Positions 1-14,366 of a DNA stretch of 64,000 nt are shown here, one piece after another. The DNA lies in contig OU015544.1 of NCBI GenBank assembly GCA_907165065.1, positions 992,001 to 1,056,000 of the forward strand, given 5' to 3'. The translations under genes and the position numbers were made by a program. Below the pieces are notes generated by a model that did not search any database, was not told the DNA's origin, and worked only from the letters and a program-made list of their open reading frames with translations. This stretch comes from Caprimulgus europaeus (Eukaryota; Chordata; Aves; Caprimulgiformes; Caprimulgidae). Within the stretch, counting starts at the first letter, position 1; each line of letters opens with the position of its first letter.

Positions 1-2449
1 CTGCCAAGCTGTTAGTTTTTTATTTATTTATATAAAATAAACAGCAGCTCTCTTGAGATAAAATTGTGCCCGTACCCGTGACCTCAAGCCAACAGATGGG
101 AGTTTAAATGACTGTGAGCAAAAACCAAACACACACACGCTCTTCAGCTGCAGACATGGCACGAGGAAGCAGTGGCATCTGTAAAACTAGTTAACTGGCA
201 TCAGGGTGCAGAACTCAGGAGTCCTTGGCAAGCCATGAGATATTACAAGCATGAGCTGGAAGAATTCAGTACTCAACCTGCAGCCCCAATATTTCTAATC
301 TCTGGTTAACTGATCAGAATCACGTTCTAACTTCATTTACTAGTTATGGTCCCTAATGAGATAAATTAAGTTTCATGCATTTGGGGGTCAACTGTCTCTC
401 AGCTTCTTGTCAATTATGTTTTATTCTCACTTAGAAAAGTGGCATCTTATTCCAGAAGTCATTAAGAGGCAAGCACATTAAACCTATTGCAGGCTTTTGC
501 ACTTGGCCAAAAACCAATCATCAGTTGGAATTCAATGCAATTGATCCAAATAAACAGGGAGAAAGGAGCAGAGCATAAAGAGTCTGCATTTTTCTTAAGT
601 CTTCCCTAGCTTATTCTCATGCTTTTAATCCACATATCTTGGAATACCCTATAAATGCAGTGAGAAAAAATATTTTCAATTCACAAAAAAGGAAAACTGG
701 GGCCCAGAATGGAATTTAAACAACTTGGGGACCACCAGAAAGACCCTGCTATACTGAAGTGCCTGCCAGGATTCTTTCAGAATATCAATAGTGTGAGACC
801 AAGTCTGATTCACTCGTAGATTTCACAACCAAATGTTATGTTTTCAAGCTTTCACAAAACTTAATAACATTCTACAGCTTTTCTTGATGACTTTAAACAT
901 ATACAATGTTTAGAAGAGGCTTTTTTGCAATACTCAAACAATTGTCATTATTTAATCAACAAATCAAGCACATGTTCAAAAGCAGATCATACTTCTCCTG
1001 TCCCAGGAGATGGAATCTCAGGAGTCTGGCAGCACTTGACGATAAATACCAGCTTGCAGCAATACTTCCAAGCCTACAGCCACTTACTGCCTTGCACTTT
1101 AACAAGCTGGTGGCTGAAGTTTTAAAAGGACCAGATCAATGTATGACCCAGCTCTCAAATGTGGCTAAGAGAAATGCAAATCATTTATCTTCCTTCAGAC
1201 AGGAATTAATCAGGAAGGAACTCCTCTATTAACCTCCTGCCAAGAACAGGACCCAGAGGGCAAGGGAGCGCTCTCCCAAGCGTCAGGCAAGAGCTGCTGC
1301 TGTAGCAGGACACTGCAGCAGCTGGATCAGTATCATACAGGGAGGGAGGTTCTGCATTTCTACCTCCTGAAACTGAAGACAAAACTTCTGATCTTGGTGT
1401 TTATCTGCATGGGACACTGGGGAAAGTAAGAGGAGTTATTTTAAGCATCCAGTGAAAGTGGATTCACTTCACACCTTTAGCTGACTCTTGCCTATTTTCC
1501 CCAGTGCCATTATATAGACAAACCCCAAGTCAGACAACAACAACAAAAACCCCTGAGCAACCTGAGCACTGAAGAGAACATAAAAAGGTCAGAATGTGAC
1601 TTGCCAAATTTATCTCTGAAGTCATGCTCAGCAACCATGTGAGAAACTGATAAGGATCTCAGCAGCCACTGAGTCCAGCAGCAGTGAGTGCACTGCAGGA
1701 CACTTTTCAAAGTCATCCGAGTTAAAAAAGAAAAAAAGGTGCAACTGAGTTGATCCAGGCAAAGGAAAGAACCAGTGTTTCACTTTAAAGATCAAACTAT
1801 TCTGTATGGAGGTTGCTTGCTTTGAGGTATGAAAGCGGAGAGCTGGGGAAGAACCCGCGGTCTGAACTGGAGCTCAGAAGTGCCCGTGCAGACGGCCGGC
1901 ACGACCACGCACCTCGCTAGTGCAAGGCACGCGCAGTGGCTCGCTCCTAGCACAGCCAGCGACGAGGGCAACTCTCTGGCTCTTCTGAGATGTGGCTGTC
2001 ACTGTCCACTGCCTCAGATTCTCATCTTTGAAATGGCCACAAAAGCAGAACTTCCTTCCCGGGTTTTGGAAAGATGATCGCAACAGAGCTAGTAAGTCAC
2101 CGGGATCCCGCAGGAACAAGGAGAGAACACCCAGGGGTAGGAAGTAGTGAAGAGCAAATTAGTAGAAGTGCTGGTTGGTTTCTCCAGCTAGGACTGAAAT
2201 GCAGCAATGCTCAGCATGTCCAGAGCAGAACCTTCCCTGGTATGCAGGAATCACAGAAATCACGGTTTGTGAGCCTGAATGCTGATCCAGGGCCAGAGGA
2301 GACCCAAAGAAATCCAGAAGGACAAAGTGCCCGACCAGAGGAGCCACGAATAAGGCCAAAGAGTCATTATGCAGAAATAGTGCTGAGGCTTTTCTGGTCT
2401 GTCCCACAGACTGTGCACGGAACCAGGAGCAGATGGATGGAGGATCACA

Positions 2450-2520
2450 AGACAGCTTCTAGTCCCAGCTCTGCCAGGGATCTGCAGACACAGGGCAAGC
2501 CACCTCATGCGCGCCTGCAA
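2450..2520 (+). repeat. Possible MIR SINE remnant
   Basis: The order of short blocks follows the MIR core: a 'cccagctctgcc' block, a spacer, then 'cagggcaagccacctcatg', resembling the 'ggctctgcc...gggcaagtcac' part of the MIR consensus. The match is short and diverged, and no tail is recognisable, so this is a tentative call within KSR1 intron 1. Confidence 0.3.
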
Positions 2521-3559
2521 GGCCTGCTGCTCAGTCAGCCATCCTCAACAGTCCTCATTCCAAGGAACGGCCCGCAGTCCCCTTCAGCTAACCAGAAATC
2601 ACCTGTCACTGCGGCTCCTGCATGCCACACAGCCCAGCACTGAGCTGTTCCTTCTGTGAACTTCAGCTTTAAGCAGCTGACTCATTTGGATGCCCCTGGC
2701 TATCTGAATTGTTATCATCATCTGATCACAGCATCACCACGCAGCAACTGAAGTCTCAGAGATTCTCATTTCCCCTCTGTGTTCAGAGGACTGGCTTCTT
2801 GCACGTATAGGTGTAAAGACACCTTATAACAATGTGGACTGTTGCCCTTCCAGAGCAGGAAGAACTAAACCAGTGCCTGGTTTTGACTGGTTTAAAACCA
2901 AATTTGCCTGGTGAAATGGAGAGAGTGGGTCTGTACCTTTTTAACACGACATATGCTCATTTTGCAGTGAAAACTCATCCAAATCTGATCACAGAACATT
3001 TTGTTCGACCACACAGAAAACCATCCTTTTATCTGTGCTTTCATTAGGAACACTCAGACGATGTAGGATGCAGCTGGAGAGTTTTAGAATCTCACAAACT
3101 CCAAAGCTACCTGGAATCCAGCATGGAACTCAAACAGCTCTTTTCAAGGCAAGCACAAGAGCTGCAAAGGAGCAAAATGCACAACCCAAAATAAGAGGAA
3201 AAGACGCAGAAAATATTTCAAGGAATTATTTGTATCCTAAAAAATTAGCTCAATCAATTTGTCACCCACATGGCTTTGCCCTCAAAAACAACTTAAGTGA
3301 ATCCACTAAAGGATGACATTTTGACATGTATCTTCACCAGCCATATATGAGTGAAGCCAGGACAGCAGATAAAACATTACGAAGAAATATCTGGTAAGAG
3401 ATTAATTTGTCTATTTGAGATGGCACCTCAGAAAAGAGCTCGCACACATATCAGACACTGACTTACAGTCTGTGGAATTCACATTCACTGACTTGAACCC
3501 AGCTGACTCACTCAGCAAGGAAGCATGGCAGGGTGAGCCCGACTCCTGTCCACGATGCG

Positions 3560-3635
3560 AGGCCTGGCTCTGAGTTCTGGCTCTGCCAAAACAGCAGCCA
3601 GAGAGCTCACTCCCTTGGGTCTGTTTCCTGTCCAG
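3560..3635 (+). repeat. Possible MIR SINE remnant
   Basis: A 'gttctggctctgcc' block is followed about 30 bases later by 'cccttgggtctgtttcctg', the order and rough spacing seen in the MIR core. Divergence is high and the end is unclear. A chance resemblance is possible. Confidence 0.25.
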
Positions 3636-6600
3636 CTCTCCAGTGATTACACAAGAGCAATTAAAGGCAGCAGGTATGCTCTGCTGGACCACAGGCACAG
3701 CACCCTTTGAAAAAGACAGCTTGCAGAACAGTGCCACTGCTTTCCATGCTAAAAACCAACTCACAAACGTTAACACCCTCACAAGACCCTGTGTGGTAGC
3801 ATCTCATTAAAAAGAAGAAAGAGGAAGAAGGATTAAAAATAATTTGCACAAAGTCAAGGAGAAGTTCTAAAAACAGGTCACAAAAGACCTAACTTTCAGC
3901 TGATCTAATCTCTAGATCATGGCAGCACTGACTGTGATGGAGCTCCTGAAAAGCAGAGGAAATGAGAACGCTGACAGGGATGGGAACAAGCACCCCGAGC
4001 GATGGCTGCGCCCAGGGTACCACGGCAGTGGTACCACACTGCGGCTGCGCAGGGTCTGCACGGGGAGTTTCGAAGCCAGTCTTGCTGAGACTTCCACACA
4101 GAAACAGCTGGCAGCCTGCTGCTTCTGCAGAACCTGGGCTGGCTGAAGAACCTCTGGGCTTGGTTATAAAAGAAAAGGAAAGAGTTTCTCAATGCATTGC
4201 TAAACAAACCTCACAAAACAGGACCCAGCACAAGCCAGCAGAAAAGTGTAAGGACAAGGTGTGCTCTGGGAGAGAAGAAAAAAAGCCTTAGGAGAAATTA
4301 GTAAAAGCACAGAGAGGTAGAGGGCTAGGGAGAGCTGGAACACCAGATGGATGGATTTTCCTTTGAACCTTCAGTCATGCCTGAGGCTGACACAATAGCC
4401 ACTGCCCAAACACTACAGTATGTTATTTCTGCTTTGTCAGATGATGCAGACAGCATCATTTCTGGGTCACTTGGAGGCCACATACCACCCCTTTCTCTCT
4501 TCCCTGCTTTCTTTTTCACAATCCCAGTGTCTGAGAGCTGTAAACACTCAGTTGAGGCCTCCCCAGCGAAGAGTGGGAGGATGAACTGTACAATCAAGTG
4601 GTTCCCTGTTCCTGATAACACGATTCTCTTTAAAGATTTCATCCTAGGGAGGCATCCAAGCCTAATGCAGCTACAGGAACAGTCCTTTGCTTAAATATCA
4701 AAGATTTCACACCCACTGCACACTAAAAATGAAAGCCCTCCCCCTTCCTTTATAACCTGAGGACATGCAACTGCAACAGAGTGATTGAGAGTGCTCTGCA
4801 AGCCCAAGAACAGTACTTACCATTTGCTGAGCACAACCCTGCCGCTGCCACATCAGATCTGCAGCTCAGCCTCCTCTCAGCTCAGCCTTCTCTCCAGCAC
4901 CCATCTAGCTTCTTTAGCTCAGCCATGCTTCATTAGGCTTAACTGTATTTCCATATGGAGCACAGGCAGACTAACATTTACTCCAGCACAAAGAGGATAC
5001 TGAAGGATATCGTTACTCCACACTGTCCCACAGATCTGTTCAGGTTTCCCATCCACTCATGAAATCAGTGCACGTGCCATTTAGGAGGCTTATGGATTTA
5101 CCCTGCTATGAAGAATGCTTCTGTCCAAGCACAGCACACCTCCTGTTCTCACTCATCTGATTCTTTCCACAGAGTCCCCAGATCCTGTATCTGTTCACAG
5201 GCAGCCAAATCTCAACCAGCTCAAACAAACTGGGTGACCATCTGGAAGAGAATCACCATCAGTCTGGAACTGAGTCAACAGCTAAGGCTTCACAAAGCCT
5301 AGTTCAACAGTCCTGGCCCTCAACCAAGGTCTTTAACAACAACTAAACAGGCATCTGTCAGAAATGCACTAGGCAGAGCTACTCACGCCCTTGGCAAGAC
5401 AGCAAAAAGGAGCTCCTGAGATCCCTTCCAGGGATTCTAACACTGTCTGAGACACTGACCTGCATCATAACAGCAATGAAAGAAATCTGGAGAGCCTCAA
5501 GAAACCAAAGACTTTATCTCCCTGCCCCAAGCAAAGAACAGCCCTGAATAAATCTGTCTTGACAGCTGGGGAAATCTACTCTCACATCCTTCCTCTCCTT
5601 CCTTTTTCTTGCACACTCCTGAGCAAACCACTGCAGACCAGATCCCCTGCAGACTTCAATGGCGAGGTGGGACCTTACATACCTGGATGGTTCTGCATCC
5701 TGTAGTCTTCAGGGCTCAGTTCCTGGTTTGTTAGAGTGCACACAGCGCTACCCTGCTTCACCGAGCTGGGGAAAAGGGAGTAGCTGATGAGGGGATCAGA
5801 TCCTGATACAACACAGGCTTCTCAGAGTATTGCAGATAAACAATCACCTGTACACCTTATCTGCTGTAGCCCAGAAAGTCATACAGAGGTGAATGCAGCC
5901 CAAAAATAACATTAACACTATGCTTCTATAGTATGAACTGTAACTGTTCAGTGTCTTGGCAGATTCATTGTGTCTCTCCTCCCATTAGGAAAACAACTAC
6001 CCCAAATCCCCTGCCAGTTTTACAATGACTGACAGCCAGAAAGCAGCAAGTGACAGGGAGAAAGATTACAAGAGGTTCATCATCTGGAGAGGAAACACCA
6101 GGTCATGTTTTGGGGATAGGGGTTGTGTTACAACTCATGGATCTCTCTGTAAAATTCAAAACTTAAAGTGCCTTTAAGGATAATATCCTCCATCATTTTT
6201 ATGATTGCACTAAACATTCTCACACATCTGTAAATGAACCCTCAAGTAGATTTGATTGTATGGTGAGGGAGGAGGGAATAAAGAAACCAACAACCTGTGC
6301 ACGTGTAAACTTGCAGCACAAATAAAGAAGTAGAGTTTACCGCAAAAAATATAAAGCCAGACAATTTCCTTCAGCAAGGTCAGGAAGGGAATGATGAATT
6401 CTAGGTCCCCAGCACATTTCTGCACTTCCCCTTCCTCCTCATTGCAAGCCTCATCCTGGCACTTACCGAGCACCCACTGCTCCCATCAGAGACACGAGGG
6501 ACCAAGGGGCAACACCGTGCATGTGTCGCCTGAAGGCTGCCAGCACTCTGTCTGAAGGAACTGAGCTCCTTTAATGAAGCAGTTTACTGCCTAGAATGCT

Positions 6601-9600
6601 GTTCCCAAGCCCAAAAGTTTTTTTCACATTTCTCTTCCCCTTGCCTTCCCAACCATCTCCCTTTTGTCTTACACATTTCTATTTCTGAAGACTCAATAGA
6701 ATAAAACACAGCCACAAACCTCCTGCCTCTCGCATGCCCTCAGTACAGGCTAGGGAGTAAGACAGATTAGCAGCTTGTTCTCTGCAGCACTTGGATTTAT
6801 TAGCAGGCCAAGGGAAGGAAACAAAACACAACAAAATCAAATCCTTGGCTGGTTTGACACCATTATTTGAGCACTTCAAGGGTTCCACTTTCCCCTCCTC
6901 CCCCTGCAAACACACTTCCCCAGCCTGCTCCTGGGCTGGATTTTGGGGAAGAGGTTTACACAGAAGAAGTTTAAGGCTATGTAGAGCGAGTTGCAGGTCT
7001 AGAGCTGAAGCCATTATGTCTCTGCACCCTGGGAAATCTTTGCTCAGAAACCTTACCCTGTGAAATGCTCCAAATTATTATCTTTCCACTAGAAAGAATA
7101 GAGCTATTTTGGCAAGGACAGGGGTCACATTTCTCTGTTCACAGACACTGCATGAGAAAGCTGCCATGGCTCACTGCTCACATTTTGTTCTTCCTAAAAT
7201 CTCTTTGGGGCTGGCTCACTGGTTAACATTTCCCCATATAACTGCACAGGGTTTCAACCATTATTTTAAGTACAAATATAGTGTTTAGAGTGGATACACC
7301 TGAATCCAGATTCCCACCCCACAAAAGAGTATTTTTTATTTGTGACTCTTGGGACTTTCATCTAAATTATGTTCTGCCCACTTAGAAAGTGGAGGAAAAT
7401 ATGGTTGCTGACCCAGAAATAGCTGTATGAGGAAAATACACGGGAGGCTGATAAGCACCAGTTGGCCGTGCCACAGCCAGTGCTGCAGCAGCTATCTGCC
7501 ATCAGACAACAGCCTGGACAGATTTCAATCAACACCTGAAAAGCGATCACACACACACAAAGACAACAAGCTCCAAGTTCAGCATCTTTAAGCCAGGAAC
7601 AATATCCATTACTTCTGTGAATTTCCACAAAAACTCCACGCAGCACTTTCATGTCTGTGCCTAGTCAGAAAAGGCTTTTTGGGTTGTTTTTGTCTTTGTT
7701 TTTGTTTGTTTAAGAGAAATAAATTGCCACAAAGGGTTTGTTAAAACCAAGACTTATCCATGAAAGTGCTTTAGGTAAGTTACTCACTTGCAAAGCATTC
7801 CATGGAAACAAATAAAAGTTCCCAAAACATATTTTTCTAATAAAAAACTGCATTTAAAAAGATTTCACTTCTGCATTAAATGTATAATGAAAGGAAGAGT
7901 TTCAGTTGAGGATCAAAATTTAAGCATTTTGCTTAAATATTTTATACAGAATTTGTGAAAATCTGAGCCTGCCTTTTCACTCCAGTTGGGGACTGGAAAA
8001 AGGTCTTTGGAGCAGGGAAGTTCTCCCATTTGCCATCATTTCCACCCAGAACTCCTGATCTCTCCAAGATTCAGAGAACAATCCCAGAGCATCACCCTGT
8101 AGAAACAGCTCTGCAGTGTGATTTATACACTTGTTCTTCATTCCATGTGTCTGTTGAGCTGTGCAGTTTTTTACATCTGTCACTTTTCATGCTATACAGC
8201 CTCCCTGGCAAACCCTTTTCAGAACCCTTCCTCATCCCCCCTTTCGCATTACACTGCTTCGCCCCATCCCTTGTGTCTTAAACTGGCTCCTCAGATTATC
8301 CCCTGGAGAAGTCTCGGGGTTCAGGATTTCTGCTCCATCTCTTGCTCTCATGACTGCACCAGAGGAGGGACTCTGCTGAGTGACAGCAACCAGAAACAAC
8401 AGAAAAATATGCCTGCTTATGAGAAAATAAAAAGCCATTGTAGCAAGCCTGTATGCTGTTTTGTAATGGAAACCCTCCCTTCGTAAGGAGCAGAGGAGAG
8501 ACAAAGGGAGTCTATGTTGTATTTTTCTGCCTGCACACTGACAGTTCTCAGTGCTGGATACAAATTCATTCCTTAAGCTTGAAGATTTTTCACTGCAGCC
8601 AACCAACTCCTCATTGTTACACAAAGATCACTCAGGGGGTTTTTTCAGACTCCTTTCATTTACAGTATTTAATCTTGATCTTTCCAAAAGGGACAGAAAT
8701 AAGTTCAGCATTACTGAAATACTGACTTCCCTAGGATGCTTCTGAAAACTGAAACGCCACACGTGTACAATGGGAGACTCTAAATGCCACTGGTACTCTG
8801 CTACACCTCCTGCTAGGTGTGATATAAAACACTGCTGGGAGTAATTCCTCCTACAGCACTCTTCCTGAGTAACGAGGGCAGACAGACGTTTGAGGGATCC
8901 AGCAGTGCAACAGATAGCTTCTCACCTACCTCACAGGCACAAAGTCAGTGCCCACATACAGCTCTCCTAATAACTGCTTCAGATGGTAGTTTGAAAATGG
9001 AACAAATCAGCTCTCCTTCCAAAGCTGAGCTGTCCTGAGGATCTCCACAGATGCAGAACTTAGGATCTGCTCAGCCACCACGTATGTGATGAGTGAACAA
9101 AACAGCAGGATTCCCCAAGGACCAGGAGCCTTTCTTTAGTATCCAGCTTGTGAATCCAAAACATCTTAAACCAAAAAACTTCCTACCTCCATCCTTTCTT
9201 CATAGTCTTATTTGTCTTTTGTGTTTTGGCAAAGGGAATTTATAAATTCAACTAGAGTGTTTACAGTAGCATCTTGAAAGTGCAAATAATGAGCAGCATA
9301 CTATTATTAGCTTTCCAGCTGTGACCTGATTCAAAGCATACTGAAGTTATCTGAAACCGCTTTCCCAGATTCCCTGATTTCCCAGAATGCTGGAGTAGGT
9401 CCTGTCTGTGTTGTCCGTTGCCCTAACAGTGCAGTTGACACTAGAGCCTTGTGCTTGGCATTTGGTAGCTCAATACAAGCAGTTTGGCTGCCCCAGCTGG
9501 TTCTCAGCCCAGTGTTTCATGTTCTGGAGCCTGTTTCCACAGCCTTCCTGCAAAACACCCTGCATGTTGAATCTTGTCTCTATGACATTGCCACTGCTAA

Positions 9601-12600
9601 TCAATTTCTTCAATTGATAAGACAAAGGGAGAGGACTGAGCACGGCCACCCAAAAATAGGAAGCTCTAACATTACTCACTAGCTTGAGGACTTGCCTGCT
9701 TTTCTTCCTTTTCAATTACTCAGCAAATGTTCTTCAATCAATTACCCAGTTTTTAAATGCATCTGCCAAAACTGTTTTCACAGGACGTGCATCTACCCAC
9801 TGAACATGGCAAGACAGCTACTGCTACCCCGCTGCTTCAGGGAGAGAGAGCACGGTCTTTTAAGTGAGCCTCGCTGCTTTAAAGTGTACCCCAGCATCGA
9901 TACAGCAGTGCTGCTTCATGTGGCTGAACAATACCTGTTCATTCCTCTATCACAAGCTGAAATCTGGAAGGGTAGGATTCCCAAAAATGCCATTACTGAG
10001 TTGCTTTTGAGGTCTGCTGCAGTAGGAAAAGGCAAATCCACCCTCCCGAAGGAAAATACTGTTTCCAAAAGAGCCACAGTTCTCCAAAATGCAAGTTTGC
10101 CATGTATGCTAGAGTCACCAGAGCCAAGGCTTCATGTTCTGTTCTCACAATGACACAAGCAGAGTTTGCTCCAAACTGCTGCTACCAGCACTATTGCCAC
10201 TGAAACTTCTAGCAAAAAGCAGGGGAGTCTTTGACTCTTTAAATGCATCTGAATATCCTTGGAGCAGAACAGGCAAGGAGCCATATAAAAGGCAGGGGGG
10301 GAGACAAAACCCAATTGACATAAAAGCTTTTATTTCTTTACATAAAGATGTTTGTACTGCCAACAGTTATAACTCTAAATAATTCAGCCTCATACAGCTG
10401 GACAGACTTCAGCTCCTGGGTGGGAGCAGATCCTCTACTGCTGTGTGCCTCTTTCATCCATCATGCATGTAGTACACCAGGAACACATTTCTCCAGAGCA
10501 ACTAAGAGGTATGCAGCTATAAAAACTTTGGGCTTTGCACTATTAACTGGATTCTAAATATGTAACCCATTCAGAAAGGAAAAAAGTGTTAAAATATTTT
10601 TATTTACTCCATTGTTGATATCAAATATTCCCCACTACTCCATATTAGCATTTGTTTCTGAGAGATCAGATGTTTACAATCAGAACTTTACACTACACAA
10701 TGACTCCAAGCACACAAGCACACTGCTGATGGATTCTGGCCTTCCATGGTTTCCCAAAGAATACTCACCTCCAATGTCTATTAATACATTGGGGGGTTCT
10801 GTGTTGTGGGGTTTTGTTTTGTTTGGTTGGTTGGGGTTTTTTTTTAGTTCTTGAAGTGAAAATGGAGGAGGGAGATGGCTGAGAAAGCCACACTTTTTTA
10901 AAAAAACTAAAATATGTCAACTATAGGAAATTGCTTAACTGGAATGTGGCAACTTGCCACATTCTCTGAAAGTGTCTTTTAAAACAGCAAAACAGCTTTA
11001 TTTTAACAAGCTGCTATGAGATTGCATTTTAGCATTGTCAGAAAGAACAAAATACACTAAAACCCTCCCTGTTCAAAATGCTTTGAACCTATAAACCTAG
11101 CTTCCTTATTTCAGATTTTAAGAGGAAAAAAGAAAAACTTTCATATGTTCTGCCATGCAGTGGGGATCAGAGATTTCCAATTTGCTCATCAGTTTTAGAG
11201 AATGCTTCTGGAGTGCTGGGTACAATGCACTGAGTCACGAAATGCAGGAATGAGAAATCTGTGCAAGCATAACTGAGATTCAGCTGCCAAGCAGAAAGCA
11301 GGTCACCCACCACTCAGCTCTAGAAAAGACTCCTAAAACAACTCAAAAATCAAATGCAGTCAGTGGACTGTAGGAGTTTTCTTTATCTTTCCTCTAGGGC
11401 TGGGTATATCATTAGGAAGTGAGAATTCCCTGATCAGCTCTCTTTCCTTCTCAGAAAACAAACATGTAAACCCACACAGCTTATCTTTCCAATTCCCTCT
11501 CTTTCTGCAGTTCCATGGTGTCGTTGTTAGCCTTCCTGCTGTCTCAAAACCAGGAACATTACAGTCTTGAGCAAACTGGGAAGTGTGGTTGACTTACAGG
11601 TGGGAAGACAGTGTAAGGGAACAGAGCGTGTAACCCATGCCTCTCATGAGGCAAGTATCCACAAACCAACCCTCGTGCACCATGGTGAGTGAGCACATCT
11701 CACCATCAGGCTACACTACTGAACACAGATGTTCCAGTTATGCCTGAGGTATCCCCTGCTGAAGAATCCATTCTCCAAACCACTCCTCATTTCCTAACGT
11801 AGCCCTACTCTCCTGGTGCATTCTCTTTACTGTTTGCAGGCTAAAGATGCGTGAGACCTGACACAGAATGGGGTTGCAGAAAGGTTTTATTTATTGCCTT
11901 TTTCCTGATTTTGTTCTGAAGTTACTGAGTGAGCAAAGTGCATGAGCTCTGCTGTTCTGCTCTGCTATAAAACTGTTGTTCAGTTGCTGGGTTTCTTTGA
12001 CCGTGTGCTGAATGAGGTTTTGTACTGGACCAGCTCTCCTTCCTTCCTACTCCCGCTGCTATTCTGCAGGGACACCAACAGAAAGACTGAGGCAACAGGA
12101 AGAGTAGGAGTTGCCTCTACAGAGACGAAGCAGGATGTGACCTCTGTTCCCTAACCAGGGCAGAAATGGTCAGATCATGATATCCAAGCTGGTGTCTCCC
12201 TAAAGGAAAATTGATAGCAAGGACCAAAGTGAAGCTGTTAATCTTGGGTTAGAAACTGTGAATTTCATGTAAACCAGTGGTGCTTTGTAGGAGGAATTTA
12301 ATTAACTGCAAAGAACTTAATTTAGTGACTAATCTGGTGGACTTTTGCTAAACAAAGCTTAAACACCCTTGTACTTGGTGGAGCCTCAACTCTGCTAAAC
12401 TTTGATCTTACAAAGTATTGGTGCTGCTCCTACCTGAGAGCATCCAGCTCCCAGTGCTCTGCCCGCAGAGGACAGAGTGTCTGGAAACCCGTGTGACCTG
12501 TTTGTCCAGCTCAGAGCAGCCCTTCCCCACTCAGGCTGTGCTGCCCTGTTAAACTTTGCCTTCAAATTTAACAGCCTATGACACTGGTTTGTTCCCCGAG

Positions 12601-14345
12601 CTGCCTGACCCCCTGTTCCCAGGGCAGCACACAGGTTACCAGCTGGAACAAGGCAATGCAGGTGACTTACCATAAGGCAGTCTCATCTCCAAGTGCAGAT
12701 TCTGAGCTGCACAAAGTGTCCTTTTAGCTTCAAATCTCAAAACCTGCTGTATTAGCATGCAGCAAAGTACAGCTGAGGGAGGCTTTACTGCTAGTAGCCA
12801 AGCTCCCTAATTAACTCAGTGCTCCCATGCTGGCTGCTGTTAGAATCTGATTACTGTTGTGGGACTGTACAAACACCAGAGACAGCACCCCAATGCCTGA
12901 AGTTCACACTTTGAGGGTAGTGATTCACCTAGTTCAGCCTCTTCAATCTCCAGTCCAGGAGACCACGCCAACAACCTCTGAACATGCCTACTTTCAGAGC
13001 CAGGGCCTTGGGTGACCTTGTCTGTGAAGGACTTCTAGTAGCATCCTAGATAATAAATTTTAAAAAAAGCATTGCACTTCAGATGACTAGCTGGGTTTGT
13101 GGTAGCCAGGATGACTACACTCCAGAGTAGCTACACCCACATACCACAGCAGGTGTAATTACTCAGGCCACTAAAGTCAGAATAGCCACATCTCCCGGGG
13201 CCACTGAAGTCTGACCCCCAACCTAGCAAGGTAATTCTGCGTATGTTTTATTCAGTGATGGCCTAGCTCAGGAGTTCAAACACTTCTGTAGCACAGCTAA
13301 GAATGGTACCCAATACATCTCTAGAGACTAAGAAGGGAAGCTTGCACTGCTGTTTCAGAGCTTAGTGCTCCTTCTGTATCCCTCCTACTGGAAGGGACCG
13401 CAGTTCGCTTAGTGTGGATGACTGCTGAACCAGCTTCTTGCAGTGCTTCAGCTCGAGCTTGCTTTTCCTGTTTAGCTGAAACACTTGTGTATGAAGCTGA
13501 GTAAAACTGACCTAGAGTTTGTTTATGCTTTCAAAGGGTCTATGTTCTGTGCTGGAAATTAGTACCTCTAACCAGACTGACTCTGGAGTACAATAATAAC
13601 TGGAAATGAACTCTGGACCATCGGCCCCAGCCACTCTAGGTTAGATCATGTTGCATAAATAATAGCCAAGCCTGGGGGAGGGGAACACTCTCAGTGACAG
13701 AGAGCAACCTGTCTTCTGCTGCAGAGGCAAAGACTCTTCTAGCAGCTGTACAAAGCTTCATGCCAGGGATGATCTATATAAAACCAACAAACAGAGCAAT
13801 GGGAGAAAGAGAGAGGAAAAAAACCGTTTGGGTTACACAGAGCTGCAAGGAAGGGACCAGGCTATAAAGCTAGCTGCTATATAGTTTCACTTGAGCTTGA
13901 ACCTTAAGACTAGCAGATAACCTGTCGGGAGTTTGCTTCACATATCTGATCCAGATAAGCAGTGCTAAGGCTCCATCTGTCTCATAGCCACGCCGTCTGG
14001 AATAGCCATTCCAGTGGGAGAATTGCAACTGCACTTCCCTTGCACTAAGTCCCTTCTTATCCCACTTCCACACTCTCCTGTCTCCCAAATCCTAAGCAGC
14101 ATCAGGACTACAGGCACTTTCTCTGAAATGTGCCTGCCCCAGCTACTTGCCAAGAGAGGTTTGGAAAACTGTGGCTAGTAGCAGTGCCCTCATTAACAGG
14201 CAGACTGCTTTCAGTTCCTTTCAGCTGAGACTGCAACGGGCTCAGCTTTCACTTACAAACATCAAAAAAGCTCCTTCTTGTCTTTGGCCCTTCTGGAGAA
14301 TGAGGAAGCATAGAAGAGCATGGCTTGAGCAAAGGCAGTCCTCCC

Positions 14346-14366
14346 TCTTACTGCAGGGGGCGAGCC
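14346..14366 (+). promoter_or_regulatory. Candidate CTCF-binding site
   Basis: The segment contains CTGCAGGGGGCGAG. It agrees with the central AGGGGGCG part of the CTCF consensus and with the C four bases before it. The flanking positions are only partly consistent. It lies in KSR1 intron 1. A single motif match has a substantial chance rate in a window of this size. Confidence 0.35.

Noticed and set aside
2074-2643. 189-codon plus-strand frame in KSR1 intron 1
   Set aside because: No known domain, low-information composition, overlap with a MIR-like remnant, and three competing frames on the other strand.
4013-4036. Repeated GGTACCAC motif
   Set aside because: Two short direct copies, 8 bases each, close together are compatible with chance.
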